Shown piece after piece: positions 8,827-18,214 of a stretch of 64,000 nucleotides of DNA. Both the position numbers and the translations under genes were made by a program. The notes under the pieces are model-generated. The model worked only from the letters and a program-made list of their open reading frames with translations, was not told where the DNA came from and did no database searches. Location of the stretch: positions 6,018-70,017 of the forward strand of contig NZVD01000081.1 in assembly GCA_002701385.1 (NCBI GenBank), in the 5' to 3' direction. Source of the DNA: Rhodopirellula sp. (GTDB lineage Bacteria; Planctomycetota; Planctomycetia; Pirellulales; Pirellulaceae). Numbering within the stretch: the stretch's first letter is position 1; each line of letters opens with the position of its first letter.

Positions 8827-10367
8827 TACTCAGTATGCCGCCATACATGAATACCGCTACCAGTCATCGTATATTGCAGTTCCTTAAAGCGTGCTTCTCC
8901 GCCGGGTCGGATTTCGGCTTTCAGTTCCGGAATCCAATGCCCACCAGCAATGGCAATCCCCCATTGCTGTATGTGCTGATTCAATGCGTCCACAAAGTGA
9001 TCAATACGATTCGACAAAGTAGCGTCATTGATTTCGATGACTACCGGCTTGCCACGTTCTCCCACAGTGGGAATGATAGTGAGCCGATTTGCTTCTACTA
9101 CAACTTTGACTGGACGAGTGATGGCAGGGCCTCGGCGATTAGCATCTAGTGCCCAATTTTTTTGCCGCCCGGACATTCCAACGCCACCTGGTGGTACCAT
9201 CTGAGTCCCACCACCTGGCACTCCGCTTGTATTTGCACCAGTTTTCGAGTCTTCCTGCCCATCTCCACGCTGGGTGACTGTAGGTACCTTTCCTTGACCA
9301 CCATTACCTTCTTGAGCTGCAAACTCTCCCTCACCTTGCTGGCCATCACTAAACCCATCGCCGGACTCGGTGGTGGTATTAAATGTAGTATTCGAATCCG
9401 GTGGTGATTCCTCGGATCCCTGATTCGGATAGCGACTCGGCATCGCTCTGGCTAATGCCCGTTGCCGATCCTTCGCCAAAGCAACCGTCCTTTTCAATTC
9501 ACCGGAAAGGGCTGGTTGTGGATTAGGAAACGCCAGTGGTAGGTCATCACTAACTAACTCATATCCATATTCTTCTTTCCAGTCTGCCATCGCGAGCCGA
9601 GCTTTCCCAAAAGCCATCACTCCTTCAGCTCGGACAATCAATAACGGGTAAGGCGACTGTTTTTCGTCGTTAGTGTGGCGTGCATAAAACTCTCGTATCG
9701 TCCTCAGGCAGGCATTCAACGGATTGCCCACGCCGGGAGGACCATCTAAATCGGCATGCGAAATCAAAATCCCTTCGGGCTGAATAAGGACGCCTTCAGC
9801 AGTACACTCTAAGTACACCGGACGTCGATGCGTTCCATGCTCTCCTTGATACGGAATGATCGCATAGGAATTCTGATACTTTTGAGACTCAACCCGCGCC
9901 TGCTCCAATTCGGTCTTCGCGGCAAAGATTTCCTGCTGGAGACGAGCCAATTCATCTTCCAGGTCACGGTGGTTCTCGGTCGATTCCTCACTCAGTTGCG
10001 TGATGTTTTCAGACTGATTCAATACCGACTGCCAACGGCTTTCCAGTTCTTTAATATGTGACTCGAGCTGAGCAAGCTTTAAGCGGTTTTGCTTGATTTC
10101 ACTTTGGTAGCCTTCACGTTGGCCTTCCAGAACATGGCTACGCCATTGATAACTCTCAATCTTTAAGTCACGTTCTTTATTCTGTTCCTGTAGTTTTTCG
10201 TAATCCGCCTGTAGAGTTTCAGAGTCCTGCGCAGCATCAACACGTGCCTGCTGTACGCCCACCACTAACACCGCAATCAGGGCCCCCATGGTACATATCA
10301 GCACGGCCAGAAACGGGAACATGGAAGGGCCAAGTCCCTGTCGCCGTCGATTACGCCTGTTGCTCAT
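8826..10367 (-). CDS. Single-TM, coiled-coil protein with Gly/Gln-rich linker, second TolR/MotB-like partner
   Basis: FPFLAVLICTMGALIAVLVVGVQQAR TM helix, long coiled coil, low-complexity linker; ATGA coupling with the ExbB-like gene. Confidence 0.55.
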   Translation of the reverse strand: MSNRRNRRRQGLGPSMFPFLAVLICTMGALIAVLVVGVQQARVDAAQDSETLQADYEKLQEQNKERDLKIESYQWRSHVLEGQREGYQSEIKQNRLKLAQLESHIKELESRWQSVLNQSENITQLSEESTENHRDLEDELARLQQEIFAAKTELEQARVESQKYQNSYAIIPYQGEHGTHRRPVYLECTAEGVLIQPEGILISHADLDGPPGVGNPLNACLRTIREFYARHTNDEKQSPYPLLIVRAEGVMAFGKARLAMADWKEEYGYELVSDDLPLAFPNPQPALSGELKRTVALAKDRQRALARAMPSRYPNQGSEESPPDSNTTFNTTTESGDGFSDGQQGEGEFAAQEGNGGQGKVPTVTQRGDGQEDSKTGANTSGVPGGGTQMVPPGGVGMSGRQKNWALDANRRGPAITRPVKVVVEANRLTIIPTVGERGKPVVIEINDATLSNRIDHFVDALNQHIQQWGIAIAGGHWIPELKAEIRPGGEARFKELQYTMTGSGIHVWRHTE

Positions 10368-11689
10368 GCAGCTTTCCCGTGTTGATCTGAATCCCCGTTC
10401 AAGTCCAGGGGTTTGGAGGTGCCAGACATTCGCGTGGACAATAATTGAATCGCGGCCGAAAGGCTAATCACAGCGTCTTCAAACTGACGCGTCTCCTGCA
10501 ATTGGCTCAAATTGGCATTCAACGCCTGTTCTAACGAATTCACTTCACCAGTTGCCTCGATAACTCGCTCCAACAATGCAGACTGTTGATTCATCTTTTC
10601 CTGATTGGCGACCAACAGACCGGCATTTTCGTTTAGCGATGATTGCCAGCGATCCCATTGTTGCTGTTGGATTACCGCTTGCTGTTCCAAGGCGGCCAGC
10701 AGGGCTACGGACATACTTTGCCCCATCGCGTCTCCCTGATCTGCTGTCCATTGCTGCCACTGTGATTGAATTCTGGTAATCGCCGAATTCCATTGAGTAA
10801 CCTGCGTGTTTACCAGCTCTTCTAGAACAGGAGTCAGTTTATCCAGAGCATTAATTCCCGGCTCAGAAGACGCAACCTGCTGCCTACTAAATCGCCCTCG
10901 CAGTTCGTCTTCAACTCGTTGATCAACATCCAGCAACAACTGTGATTCCAATTGGTCCGACATGAATTGGCAAAACATAAGTACGATGGATAGAGTCAAC
11001 GCGACGGCGGTTGTATCAAAAGCAACATAGAGACCACCAAACAATCCTTGCATCGCTGCATTCAGATCATTCCCTAATTGCTGGCCGGCGAGATCTCCTA
11101 ATGCCTGAGTGATTCCCATGACCGTTCCGAGAAATCCTAACATCGGAGTCGCCCAAATGATGATCCGAACTAAGGAAGCACCTTCGTACTGGCGATCTGC
11201 ATCTCGTTCCGAAGCATATTTCATTTCATCACCAAGCGCGGTGACACTGCCACTACTTTGTACTTTCTCAAGCAGGCTAACTAAACGAGCTCCTAAATAG
11301 CTTGATTGAACACGAGGAGACCAGGATTCGGTATGTTCCAGCAATTCGGTAGCTTGTTCCTGATCTGATTGTTTCCACTGAGCTTCGCTTTCCGGCAATG
11401 CAAGTGAGCTAATGATCAGTTGCTGGCCAAGTAGATTGAGTCCTCGCAACAACAGAGCCGCCAGTGCAATAAAGAACATCACCGTTGTGGCAATGGCAAT
11501 CGGATGCCCCAAAAAGTACCGGTGAAGCACTTCGTTATTAAGTGGCCCGTTAAGCAGCTCATAGAAAGTGATGCTGAACACAGCACCCCAGAGCAGGGGC
11601 CAGCCGAGGTTCCAGATAATATTGATAACTGAATTTGATTTAGGCCGAGACAATGTACATCCTCCGGATTGAACTGCCATTATGTCCAC
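10364..11689 (-). CDS. MotA/TolQ/ExbB proton channel family protein with long C-terminal coiled-coil
   Basis: WATPMLGFLGTVMGITQALGDLAGQ...GLFGGLYVAFDTTAVALTLSIVLMF is a MotA/TolQ/ExbB core motif. Confidence 0.85.
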   Translation of the reverse strand: MDIMAVQSGGCTLSRPKSNSVINIIWNLGWPLLWGAVFSITFYELLNGPLNNEVLHRYFLGHPIAIATTVMFFIALAALLLRGLNLLGQQLIISSLALPESEAQWKQSDQEQATELLEHTESWSPRVQSSYLGARLVSLLEKVQSSGSVTALGDEMKYASERDADRQYEGASLVRIIIWATPMLGFLGTVMGITQALGDLAGQQLGNDLNAAMQGLFGGLYVAFDTTAVALTLSIVLMFCQFMSDQLESQLLLDVDQRVEDELRGRFSRQQVASSEPGINALDKLTPVLEELVNTQVTQWNSAITRIQSQWQQWTADQGDAMGQSMSVALLAALEQQAVIQQQQWDRWQSSLNENAGLLVANQEKMNQQSALLERVIEATGEVNSLEQALNANLSQLQETRQFEDAVISLSAAIQLLSTRMSGTSKPLDLNGDSDQHGKAA

Positions 11690-11815
11690 AATAGGCGCGC
11701 AACATGCACCACAGCATAAGACAGGCTTACATCGTCAAATTCGGCATAATCGTTACAGCTTATGCACTCTTTTTTTTACTTTTTGAAGGCACAGCAAGCT
11801 GTAATAGCACGGGGC

Positions 11816-12218
11816 CTAGCCGGTATAAGTCGCAAAGCAGTGAGGCGTTTCCCACAAGTCGACTCCAATAATCGGAACCCCCTGGTCCTCTGCCACTTGA
11901 TAGATCAGTTTGGCGATATTTTCAGCCGTCGGTTTTTCATACAACCAGATAGAGAGGCTCGTTTTGTGCCTAAAAATATTCGACGACAGGATCCTCACGG
12001 TTGAGCAACATACGATGATCTAACCTAACGTCAACCCACGGGGCGATGACCGTTTTGAAATTTTTGAAATCTACTACCATTCCGCGTTCATCAAGGCCAA
12101 CCGCCCCAATCTTGATCATCGCTCGGCCATTATGTCCATGCAAGTGGCGATATTTCTCCTCGTAATTCAAAAGGCGATGGCCTTAACAAAAGTAAATTTC
12201 CCGAGATATATAAAACAT
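11816..12218 (-). pseudogene. 6-pyruvoyl tetrahydropterin synthase / 6-carboxytetrahydropterin synthase (QueD-like), disrupted
   Basis: Reverse-strand reading MFYISREIYFC*GHRLLNYEEKYRHLHGHNG...GMVVDFKNFK...LDHRMLLNREDPVVEYF*AQNEPLYLV(fs)EKPTAENIAKLIYQVAEDQGVPIIGVDLWETPHCFATYTG*; TAA at 12183-12185, TAG at 11970-11972, extra nucleotide near 11941. Confidence 0.85.
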
Positions 12219-12489
12219 GTCAGCAACCTGTATTCAGAATAGGTAATGGTAGCCGTTAATCATTCGGACGTCTCACCAACTATCGACCTTCTCTTCTATG
12301 AGTCGGTGAAATATGAGTCGGTGAAACGAATCCGGCGTATTAACTTTCTTAAATCCGGTTTTTCGGATTGGGGCCATGAAGATTCCACTGGCAATTGCTT
12401 GAACAATCGCCTCACATGCCTAGAATGTATGAGAAGAAGTGTAGGAGTTCATGGTTTGAGTTTCACAATTCGTTTTCTAAGGAGAGAAA

Positions 12490-12861
12490 ATGACCAAGTC
12501 ACAGAGAAACTGGGCAATCTGTACGGGTTGTATCGTTTTAATGATTGCAGGTTTGATCGGAAGCTACCAAAGCTCAACTCAGGCTCAAAACATTGCTGGA
12601 ACACCGATTACCAGGCAACCAAATCAAGCAGCCGTACGAGGTAACAACGACATATTATTGGCGACTTCGGAAACGGAGCAGGGACAGCAAATCACAGTTA
12701 TCGATGCAAAAACTAAGGCAATTTGCGTCTATTTAATCCAACGCGGTTCCGGAAAGATCAAATTACTTAGTGCTCGAAATGCCCAATGGGACTTTCAGAT
12801 TGATGAGTTCAACTCAGAATCGCCCACTCCCCGTGAAATACAAAGTCTCCTCGATCGATGA
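12490..12861 (+). CDS. Hypothetical secreted/membrane-anchored small protein
   Basis: GGAGAG upstream of ATG, N-terminal signal/TM segment; 123 aa. Confidence 0.55.
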   Translation: MTKSQRNWAICTGCIVLMIAGLIGSYQSSTQAQNIAGTPITRQPNQAAVRGNNDILLATSETEQGQQITVIDAKTKAICVYLIQRGSGKIKLLSARNAQWDFQIDEFNSESPTPREIQSLLDR

Positions 12862-13034
12862 GACTTTCAAACCCAGAATCCCCGAATTTGAAGCTTATCC
12901 GTTGGAACAATTAGTAAAGCCGGACTACTTATATTACCGAACAGGAATACAGGTAAAAATATGCGCAAAAAGGTGAGTTCGTACCTCATGGAGGGGGAGC
13001 GACAACACCTTATAAAGACTATTGGTGTTTTATC

Positions 13035-14525
13035 ATGGCAGATCTCAACCTTGACCAGGCCGCAGAACTACTCGGGCTTACGCCTCAACGCCTACAGGAA
13101 ATGGCTGGCACAGGGGATATCCATGCAACTAAATCCGGGGATAGCTACTCGTTTACCCAAGAGGAAGTTGAACGATTTGCCGACATGAAAGGCATCACTC
13201 TTAGTAACGGTGATGGTGAAGAGTATGGCTTGGCGGACGACGACAATGCGGATTCCGTACTCGTGGACGAAACGCCGGTCTCTGCTTCCGCAGGCGGAAG
13301 TGGTCACATCATTGGAGCAGAAGGGGGAGCCAGTCCCCACGATAGTGATTTAAAACTCTCAGATTCTCTTGAATTGGAATTAGATGATTCCGACGAACTT
13401 TCGCTCGATCTGGGCGATGGGGATGTAGATCAGGAAGACAAAACTCAATTTGCTGTCGGAGGAGAGTTTAGCTTTGATCAGGCGGACGAGCTATCACTAG
13501 ATCTCGACGATCAGGGAGAAATCGAAGCCGATGATAAAACACATTTTGCTGTCGGTGAAGATGCGTTGAATGTCAACGCAGAGGATGAGCTAAGTCTAGA
13601 CTTAGGCGGAGGAGCTGAAGACGAAACTCAATTCGCCATCGGTGACAGTGCCGACTTTAACATCGGAGCTGACGACCTCGTCCTCGGCGGTGATGAAAAC
13701 CTGATTACAGGTGGGGCGGAAGGCAGCGACATTAGTCTGGCCTCTGACAGTGGCGTCAATATCGGCAGCCCTCAAGATAGCGGCATTTCGCTGGAGGGAG
13801 CTGTGGATCTCGCCGGTGACAGTTCCCTTTCGCTTGAACTCCCAGATGCGGGTGACGTTCAAGCAGACGAAGAATTCATGCTGGGCGGTACACCAGACAA
13901 TGACATGTCTGATAGTGGCTCGCAGGTCATTGCTATTTCAGACTCAGCAGCATTCGGTGACGACGCCGCCACCATGGTCTCACCGGATGGCAATACCGAT
14001 CCGTTTGCTCAGCCAGCTGCTGACCCGTTTGCAACTCAACCTGCCCCCGATCCATTTGGAGGGCAACCCGCCGTCGATCCTTTCGGCGCTCAGCCAGCTG
14101 CTGATCCGTTTGGAGCCGCTGCAGTCGACCCATTCGGGGCTCCGATGGGAACGCCTCAGGGATTTGAAGGTGCGAACGCCGAGGAACCTGTCATGGAAAG
14201 TGACATGCTCGCCGGAGAAGGCGTGCTAGCCGTGCCGCAAATGCAAGAATCTACCTACGGGTTCTTCAACGTCATGAGCCTGTTTTTGATATTTATCGTT
14301 CAGTTGGCCGTCATGTTCCTGATGATAGATGTAGTGCGCAATATCTGGAGCCAGCACGATGAAACACCTAGTCAGGTTTCCAGCACGGTGATGGATCTCT
14401 TCCTCGAATACAAGACTGGGGGAACGTTTAAGGATCAACCCTGGTTGTATCCATCGATTGCATTCGGCGTATTCTTTATAATTATCATTGTCGGCTGGAT
14501 TCTCGACCGAGGAAAACGCAAATAA
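13035..14525 (+). CDS. HTH (MerR/excisionase-like) domain protein with acidic repeat region, DPF-rich region and C-terminal TM helices
   Basis: N-term LDQAAELLGLTPQRLQEMAGTGDIHATKSGDSYSFTQEEVERF; acidic repeats; two hydrophobic C-terminal segments. Confidence 0.75.
   Translation: MADLNLDQAAELLGLTPQRLQEMAGTGDIHATKSGDSYSFTQEEVERFADMKGITLSNGDGEEYGLADDDNADSVLVDETPVSASAGGSGHIIGAEGGASPHDSDLKLSDSLELELDDSDELSLDLGDGDVDQEDKTQFAVGGEFSFDQADELSLDLDDQGEIEADDKTHFAVGEDALNVNAEDELSLDLGGGAEDETQFAIGDSADFNIGADDLVLGGDENLITGGAEGSDISLASDSGVNIGSPQDSGISLEGAVDLAGDSSLSLELPDAGDVQADEEFMLGGTPDNDMSDSGSQVIAISDSAAFGDDAATMVSPDGNTDPFAQPAADPFATQPAPDPFGGQPAVDPFGAQPAADPFGAAAVDPFGAPMGTPQGFEGANAEEPVMESDMLAGEGVLAVPQMQESTYGFFNVMSLFLIFIVQLAVMFLMIDVVRNIWSQHDETPSQVSSTVMDLFLEYKTGGTFKDQPWLYPSIAFGVFFIIIIVGWILDRGKRK
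13999..14143 (+). repeat. Coding repeat array DPFxxQPAxDPF (about six DPF units)
   Basis: DPFAQPAADPFATQPAPDPFGGQPAVDPFGAQPAADPFGAAAVDPFGAP. Confidence 0.8.
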
Positions 14526-14950
14526 TTTTGCCTCAATCCGCGAATTCGCTCGCTTTACCCGTCTACATGGAATCAACTTCGGCTAGGCCCCGCCTGCTTG
14601 TCGTTTCCACGTTGAATTGAGTGGACAGTAGACTCCAAAGTGCGATTGAATACATCATCGCATCAACGATCATTTGACATGGAATTCGTCTGCGAATACT
14701 GTTCTTGGAATTTCCCTGGAATTTCCCACGACTCGCCAGAATCAGTCAACAAAGGTAGCTCAGACAGGCCCTTTTTTTAACGGCTTCAGCCCAGTTGTAT
14801 CTACCCGCATTCCCACCCGCCGTTATAATGATCTTTAGTTAGCCATGCAGGGCAAACAGTAGTAACCATTTGCTCATAGTCGCTTAACAAACTCGCTCTC
14901 CAGGAGCTAGAGAATCCTGCCAAATCCTCCCTCCGAAAATCACACTCATT

Positions 14951-17900
14951 ATGGCGCAGCCTAAGCTCGTTTCCCCAGATCAACCCTTCGCATTGCGTGT
15001 TTTATTACGCGGCTATGAGTTTTGTGCTTCCTTGAAGCTTGCCGTCGTCTTAATCTTTGCGATGGCCTTTGCATTGGGATATGCCACGTTTGTCGAAGCG
15101 GCCTATGGCACTCCTGTTGTCCAGTATTTCGTCTACCAAACCTGGTGGTTTAATGGACTCAATATCTTGCTTGGCATCAATATCTTTTGTGCAGCCGCGA
15201 TTCGATATCCCTGGCAAAGACATCAAACCGGATTTGTGGTCACCCACATCGGCTTACTGGTCTTGCTTGGAGGAGCGGCCATTGGACGGCAGGCCGGAGT
15301 GGATGCCCAGATCCCGGTTTTCGAAAGCCGCATGGAACGCTATGCGTTCGATCGAACGAATCTTTTTTTTGATGTAAAAATTGAAGAAGATCACGAAGAA
15401 GGGGCCGGACATAACCATGAAGATTTTGTCCAGACGATTGGCCGAGTCCCGTTTCCTGCGGGGCCGTTCAATTGGGATGACTATGCGACTGAATTTGCAT
15501 ACAACTCTGGTCAAACATACGACAGTAGTATTGAAGCGATTTTGAAAAACGGGCTGAGGTGGACCAGCGGTCACGTTTTCAAACTCGCCAATCGGGCGAC
15601 TCCAGGGACCGTATTGATCGACGAGACGATCGGAGGACTCGGGAAGAACCTAAAGATTGAAACTTTGGAGTTTCAGGCCAATTCCACGATGTCATCCGAG
15701 CCTCGCGTGGAGATGGTCGTCAGCGGCATCCCAGAGAAATATCTTGACGAAGAGACCGGCCGGGAAGAAGAACGTCCAGGTTCTTTTCCAGACGGACCGC
15801 AGAATTCGTTTAGTGTAACAATCACGCCACTCCCAGATGCTTTACTTGACCAATACGGAGACATCTACCCTTACGGCTTTAGCCAGCCTCTGCAGGCTGG
15901 AGGTGGTAAAGTCATGCTTTGGATCGCACCAGATGCCACGTATCAAAAGGCTTTTCTCGAAGCGACTCCACAGGGAGAGCTGAGTACGCGAGGACAGATC
16001 GTTCTTACCGTAGATGACCAGGTACACCATATCGATTTAGCCGAAGTTAGTGCGGGCGACACCGTGGAATTAACAGACTCCGCCTACTCATTGGAAGTCA
16101 AGGGGATCTGGCAAGACGTTAATGAAGGCCAGCCTGGTACTCAGGGAACGGCCTATGGTTATTCGGAAAAAATCGCCGAGGAACCAACCGTACCGACCGT
16201 CCATCTTCAGGTACTGGATGCTCAGGGAACCCCTCATGGTCGAGAAGTTTTACTTTTTGCCAACAAGCCACATCACAACGTGTACGACTATGAAAATCGC
16301 ATTTACGGCACCTATTGGTTTGACTTTTCCACCAAGGAGATTCAGCCATTTGGCCCTCAGGCAAATAGTGAGGAAGTCTATTCACGTATTGAGTTTTTAC
16401 AAGGCGCTGACGGACAGCTGTATTATCGTTACTGGAATCGCCGTACGAACCAACTCGTTATTACTAAGGAGTTGAACCAACAGGGGACTCCGGAGGATGC
16501 TACGGCTGGCTTCCAAATGCCTCAATTTAAAAATCCGCTGCAATTCTACGTGGCGGAATTTGTTTCCTCCGACAATCCGCAGCTTGCCAGTAAGGCATTA
16601 CCATTCAATCGGGATCTGCAAATTGTTCAACGAGAAGTAAGAGCAAAGGTTCGGGTTACTTGGGGAGACATTGTACGGGAGCAATGGATTCGTGCTTTCG
16701 TCGGAGCCCCCGGTGAACGCCAAACGGCAGAACAACAAATTAGAATTCATGATGCCGATCAGGGGCATTCACTCGTGCTCTCCATGCCTACCGAATCAAT
16801 CGACATTGGGTTTCGGATTCGGCTGAAAGACTTTGAACGCAAACTTGACCCGGGAACAAGCCAGGCCTCTCACTATTCCAGTTGGGTGGACTTCGTCGAC
16901 CTCAAAAATACTCAAGAAATCTGGACCGTCTCCTCAGCGGGTGGTCAGGCTCAGAGCCTAGGAGTACCGACTCGGGCAACCCCGGAGGATGCCAAGCCTC
17001 AAGTCCTGCATCAATTTGTTAGTGGATACGCAGTGGATGGCGACACCATCTACTGGCTCGATCGTGACAACCGACAATTACAGTCCACTGATATCCAATC
17101 CGGGAAAACGTCGACCATTTTGGATAATGACAAAATCGGACTTCTAACTGGCGATGAAGCCTCCAATGCATTTCTAAACAGCCCACGCAACCTACAGTTA
17201 CAGGGACAGACTCTGTTTTGGGTAGATGAGTTAGGAGGAACCTCTGTCATTCAAAGTGTCCAAACTAATGGAAATTCCCCTACACGGGTTGTTCATTCAC
17301 CTGGACAGGTTGTCCAACTGATTGTGGACGCATCCAAAGAGAAACTCTACTGGCTCAACTCCACAGCTGGACAAATCAGTCGTTGCAATTTGGAAGGCCG
17401 ACAAATGGAAATCGGTATTATTAAAGGACTCCGACGCCCCACCAGCTTTGCTTTGGACAGCAAAAAGCAAAAACTATTTTGGGCTGAAAGCGATAAAAGC
17501 GCAACGGGAACGATTTCACGTGGCGTTTTGATGAGTTCGGATCTTCCCAAGTCCTCAATCGAGGAAGTCAGTCCGGACAAAATCCGCACACTGGAAGTGG
17601 ACATGTATGCTGTTGGCATGACGTTTAACCCTCAGGAAGACCAGCTTGCATTTATCGCAGCTGAAAAGCCTCTGGAAGGGTACATAGGACACCATGCAGG
17701 CAAGGTGCACGCCACGCATCACTTATTTACCTGCTCGGTTACCGGCAGCAACATCACTCAAATCCCAGCGAGTGGACTCGACTTGGCCAGCAATCTATCG
17801 ATCATCGACGGAAATTACTACTGGACACAATCCGCGTCTTACTATCACGATGTATACATCACGATGAACGCTCCGGTCGAATTTGACAGCCCAACCAACG

Positions 17901-18214
17901 GACATAGCTACCGTTTGTTTCAGGAAAGCTTTAGTGGGCCCTGGAAGCCAGGCGACCCCGAATATGAGCGAGTCATTCCTGCAGATTCCCAGCAAGAAGA
18001 TCTGTACCTCTCGGTATTAACGGTCAACCGGGATCCGGGCCGAGCGATTCGGAATCTCGGATGCTTGATCGTCTGTTTGGGAATTGCCATTATGTTTTAC
18101 ATGAAAGCCTACTTCTTCAAACCTCGCAGGAAGAAGGCTGCTGTCATTCCCGCAGACGAAACCAACGACACAGCCACAAACACGCCTGAGGAGGCTCCGT
18201 CGGATGCATCATAA
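14951..18214 (+). CDS. ResB-like cytochrome c biogenesis protein containing a YWTD-like beta-propeller insertion
   Basis: N-terminal ResB TMs (SLKLAVVLIFAMAFALGYATFVE..., TGFVVTHIGLLVLLGGAAIG), C-terminal LSVLTVNRDPGRAIRNLGCLIVCLGI; internal IYWLDRDN/LYWLNSTAGQISRCNLEG/LFWAES repeats. Confidence 0.85.
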   Translation: MAQPKLVSPDQPFALRVLLRGYEFCASLKLAVVLIFAMAFALGYATFVEAAYGTPVVQYFVYQTWWFNGLNILLGINIFCAAAIRYPWQRHQTGFVVTHIGLLVLLGGAAIGRQAGVDAQIPVFESRMERYAFDRTNLFFDVKIEEDHEEGAGHNHEDFVQTIGRVPFPAGPFNWDDYATEFAYNSGQTYDSSIEAILKNGLRWTSGHVFKLANRATPGTVLIDETIGGLGKNLKIETLEFQANSTMSSEPRVEMVVSGIPEKYLDEETGREEERPGSFPDGPQNSFSVTITPLPDALLDQYGDIYPYGFSQPLQAGGGKVMLWIAPDATYQKAFLEATPQGELSTRGQIVLTVDDQVHHIDLAEVSAGDTVELTDSAYSLEVKGIWQDVNEGQPGTQGTAYGYSEKIAEEPTVPTVHLQVLDAQGTPHGREVLLFANKPHHNVYDYENRIYGTYWFDFSTKEIQPFGPQANSEEVYSRIEFLQGADGQLYYRYWNRRTNQLVITKELNQQGTPEDATAGFQMPQFKNPLQFYVAEFVSSDNPQLASKALPFNRDLQIVQREVRAKVRVTWGDIVREQWIRAFVGAPGERQTAEQQIRIHDADQGHSLVLSMPTESIDIGFRIRLKDFERKLDPGTSQASHYSSWVDFVDLKNTQEIWTVSSAGGQAQSLGVPTRATPEDAKPQVLHQFVSGYAVDGDTIYWLDRDNRQLQSTDIQSGKTSTILDNDKIGLLTGDEASNAFLNSPRNLQLQGQTLFWVDELGGTSVIQSVQTNGNSPTRVVHSPGQVVQLIVDASKEKLYWLNSTAGQISRCNLEGRQMEIGIIKGLRRPTSFALDSKKQKLFWAESDKSATGTISRGVLMSSDLPKSSIEEVSPDKIRTLEVDMYAVGMTFNPQEDQLAFIAAEKPLEGYIGHHAGKVHATHHLFTCSVTGSNITQIPASGLDLASNLSIIDGNYYWTQSASYYHDVYITMNAPVEFDSPTNGHSYRLFQESFSGPWKPGDPEYERVIPADSQQEDLYLSVLTVNRDPGRAIRNLGCLIVCLGIAIMFYMKAYFFKPRRKKAAVIPADETNDTATNTPEEAPSDAS

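Noticed and set aside
8504-8887. 127-aa plus-strand ORF antisense to the coiled-coil TolR-like gene
   Set aside because: Ser/Arg-rich antisense translation of a better-supported gene with translational coupling; no family motif.
7813-11689. Zorya (ZorAB) anti-phage defence system
   Set aside because: A long-tailed MotA/ExbB-like protein is suggestive, but no OmpA-type ZorB C-terminus and no ZorC/D/E helicase or nuclease genes nearby.
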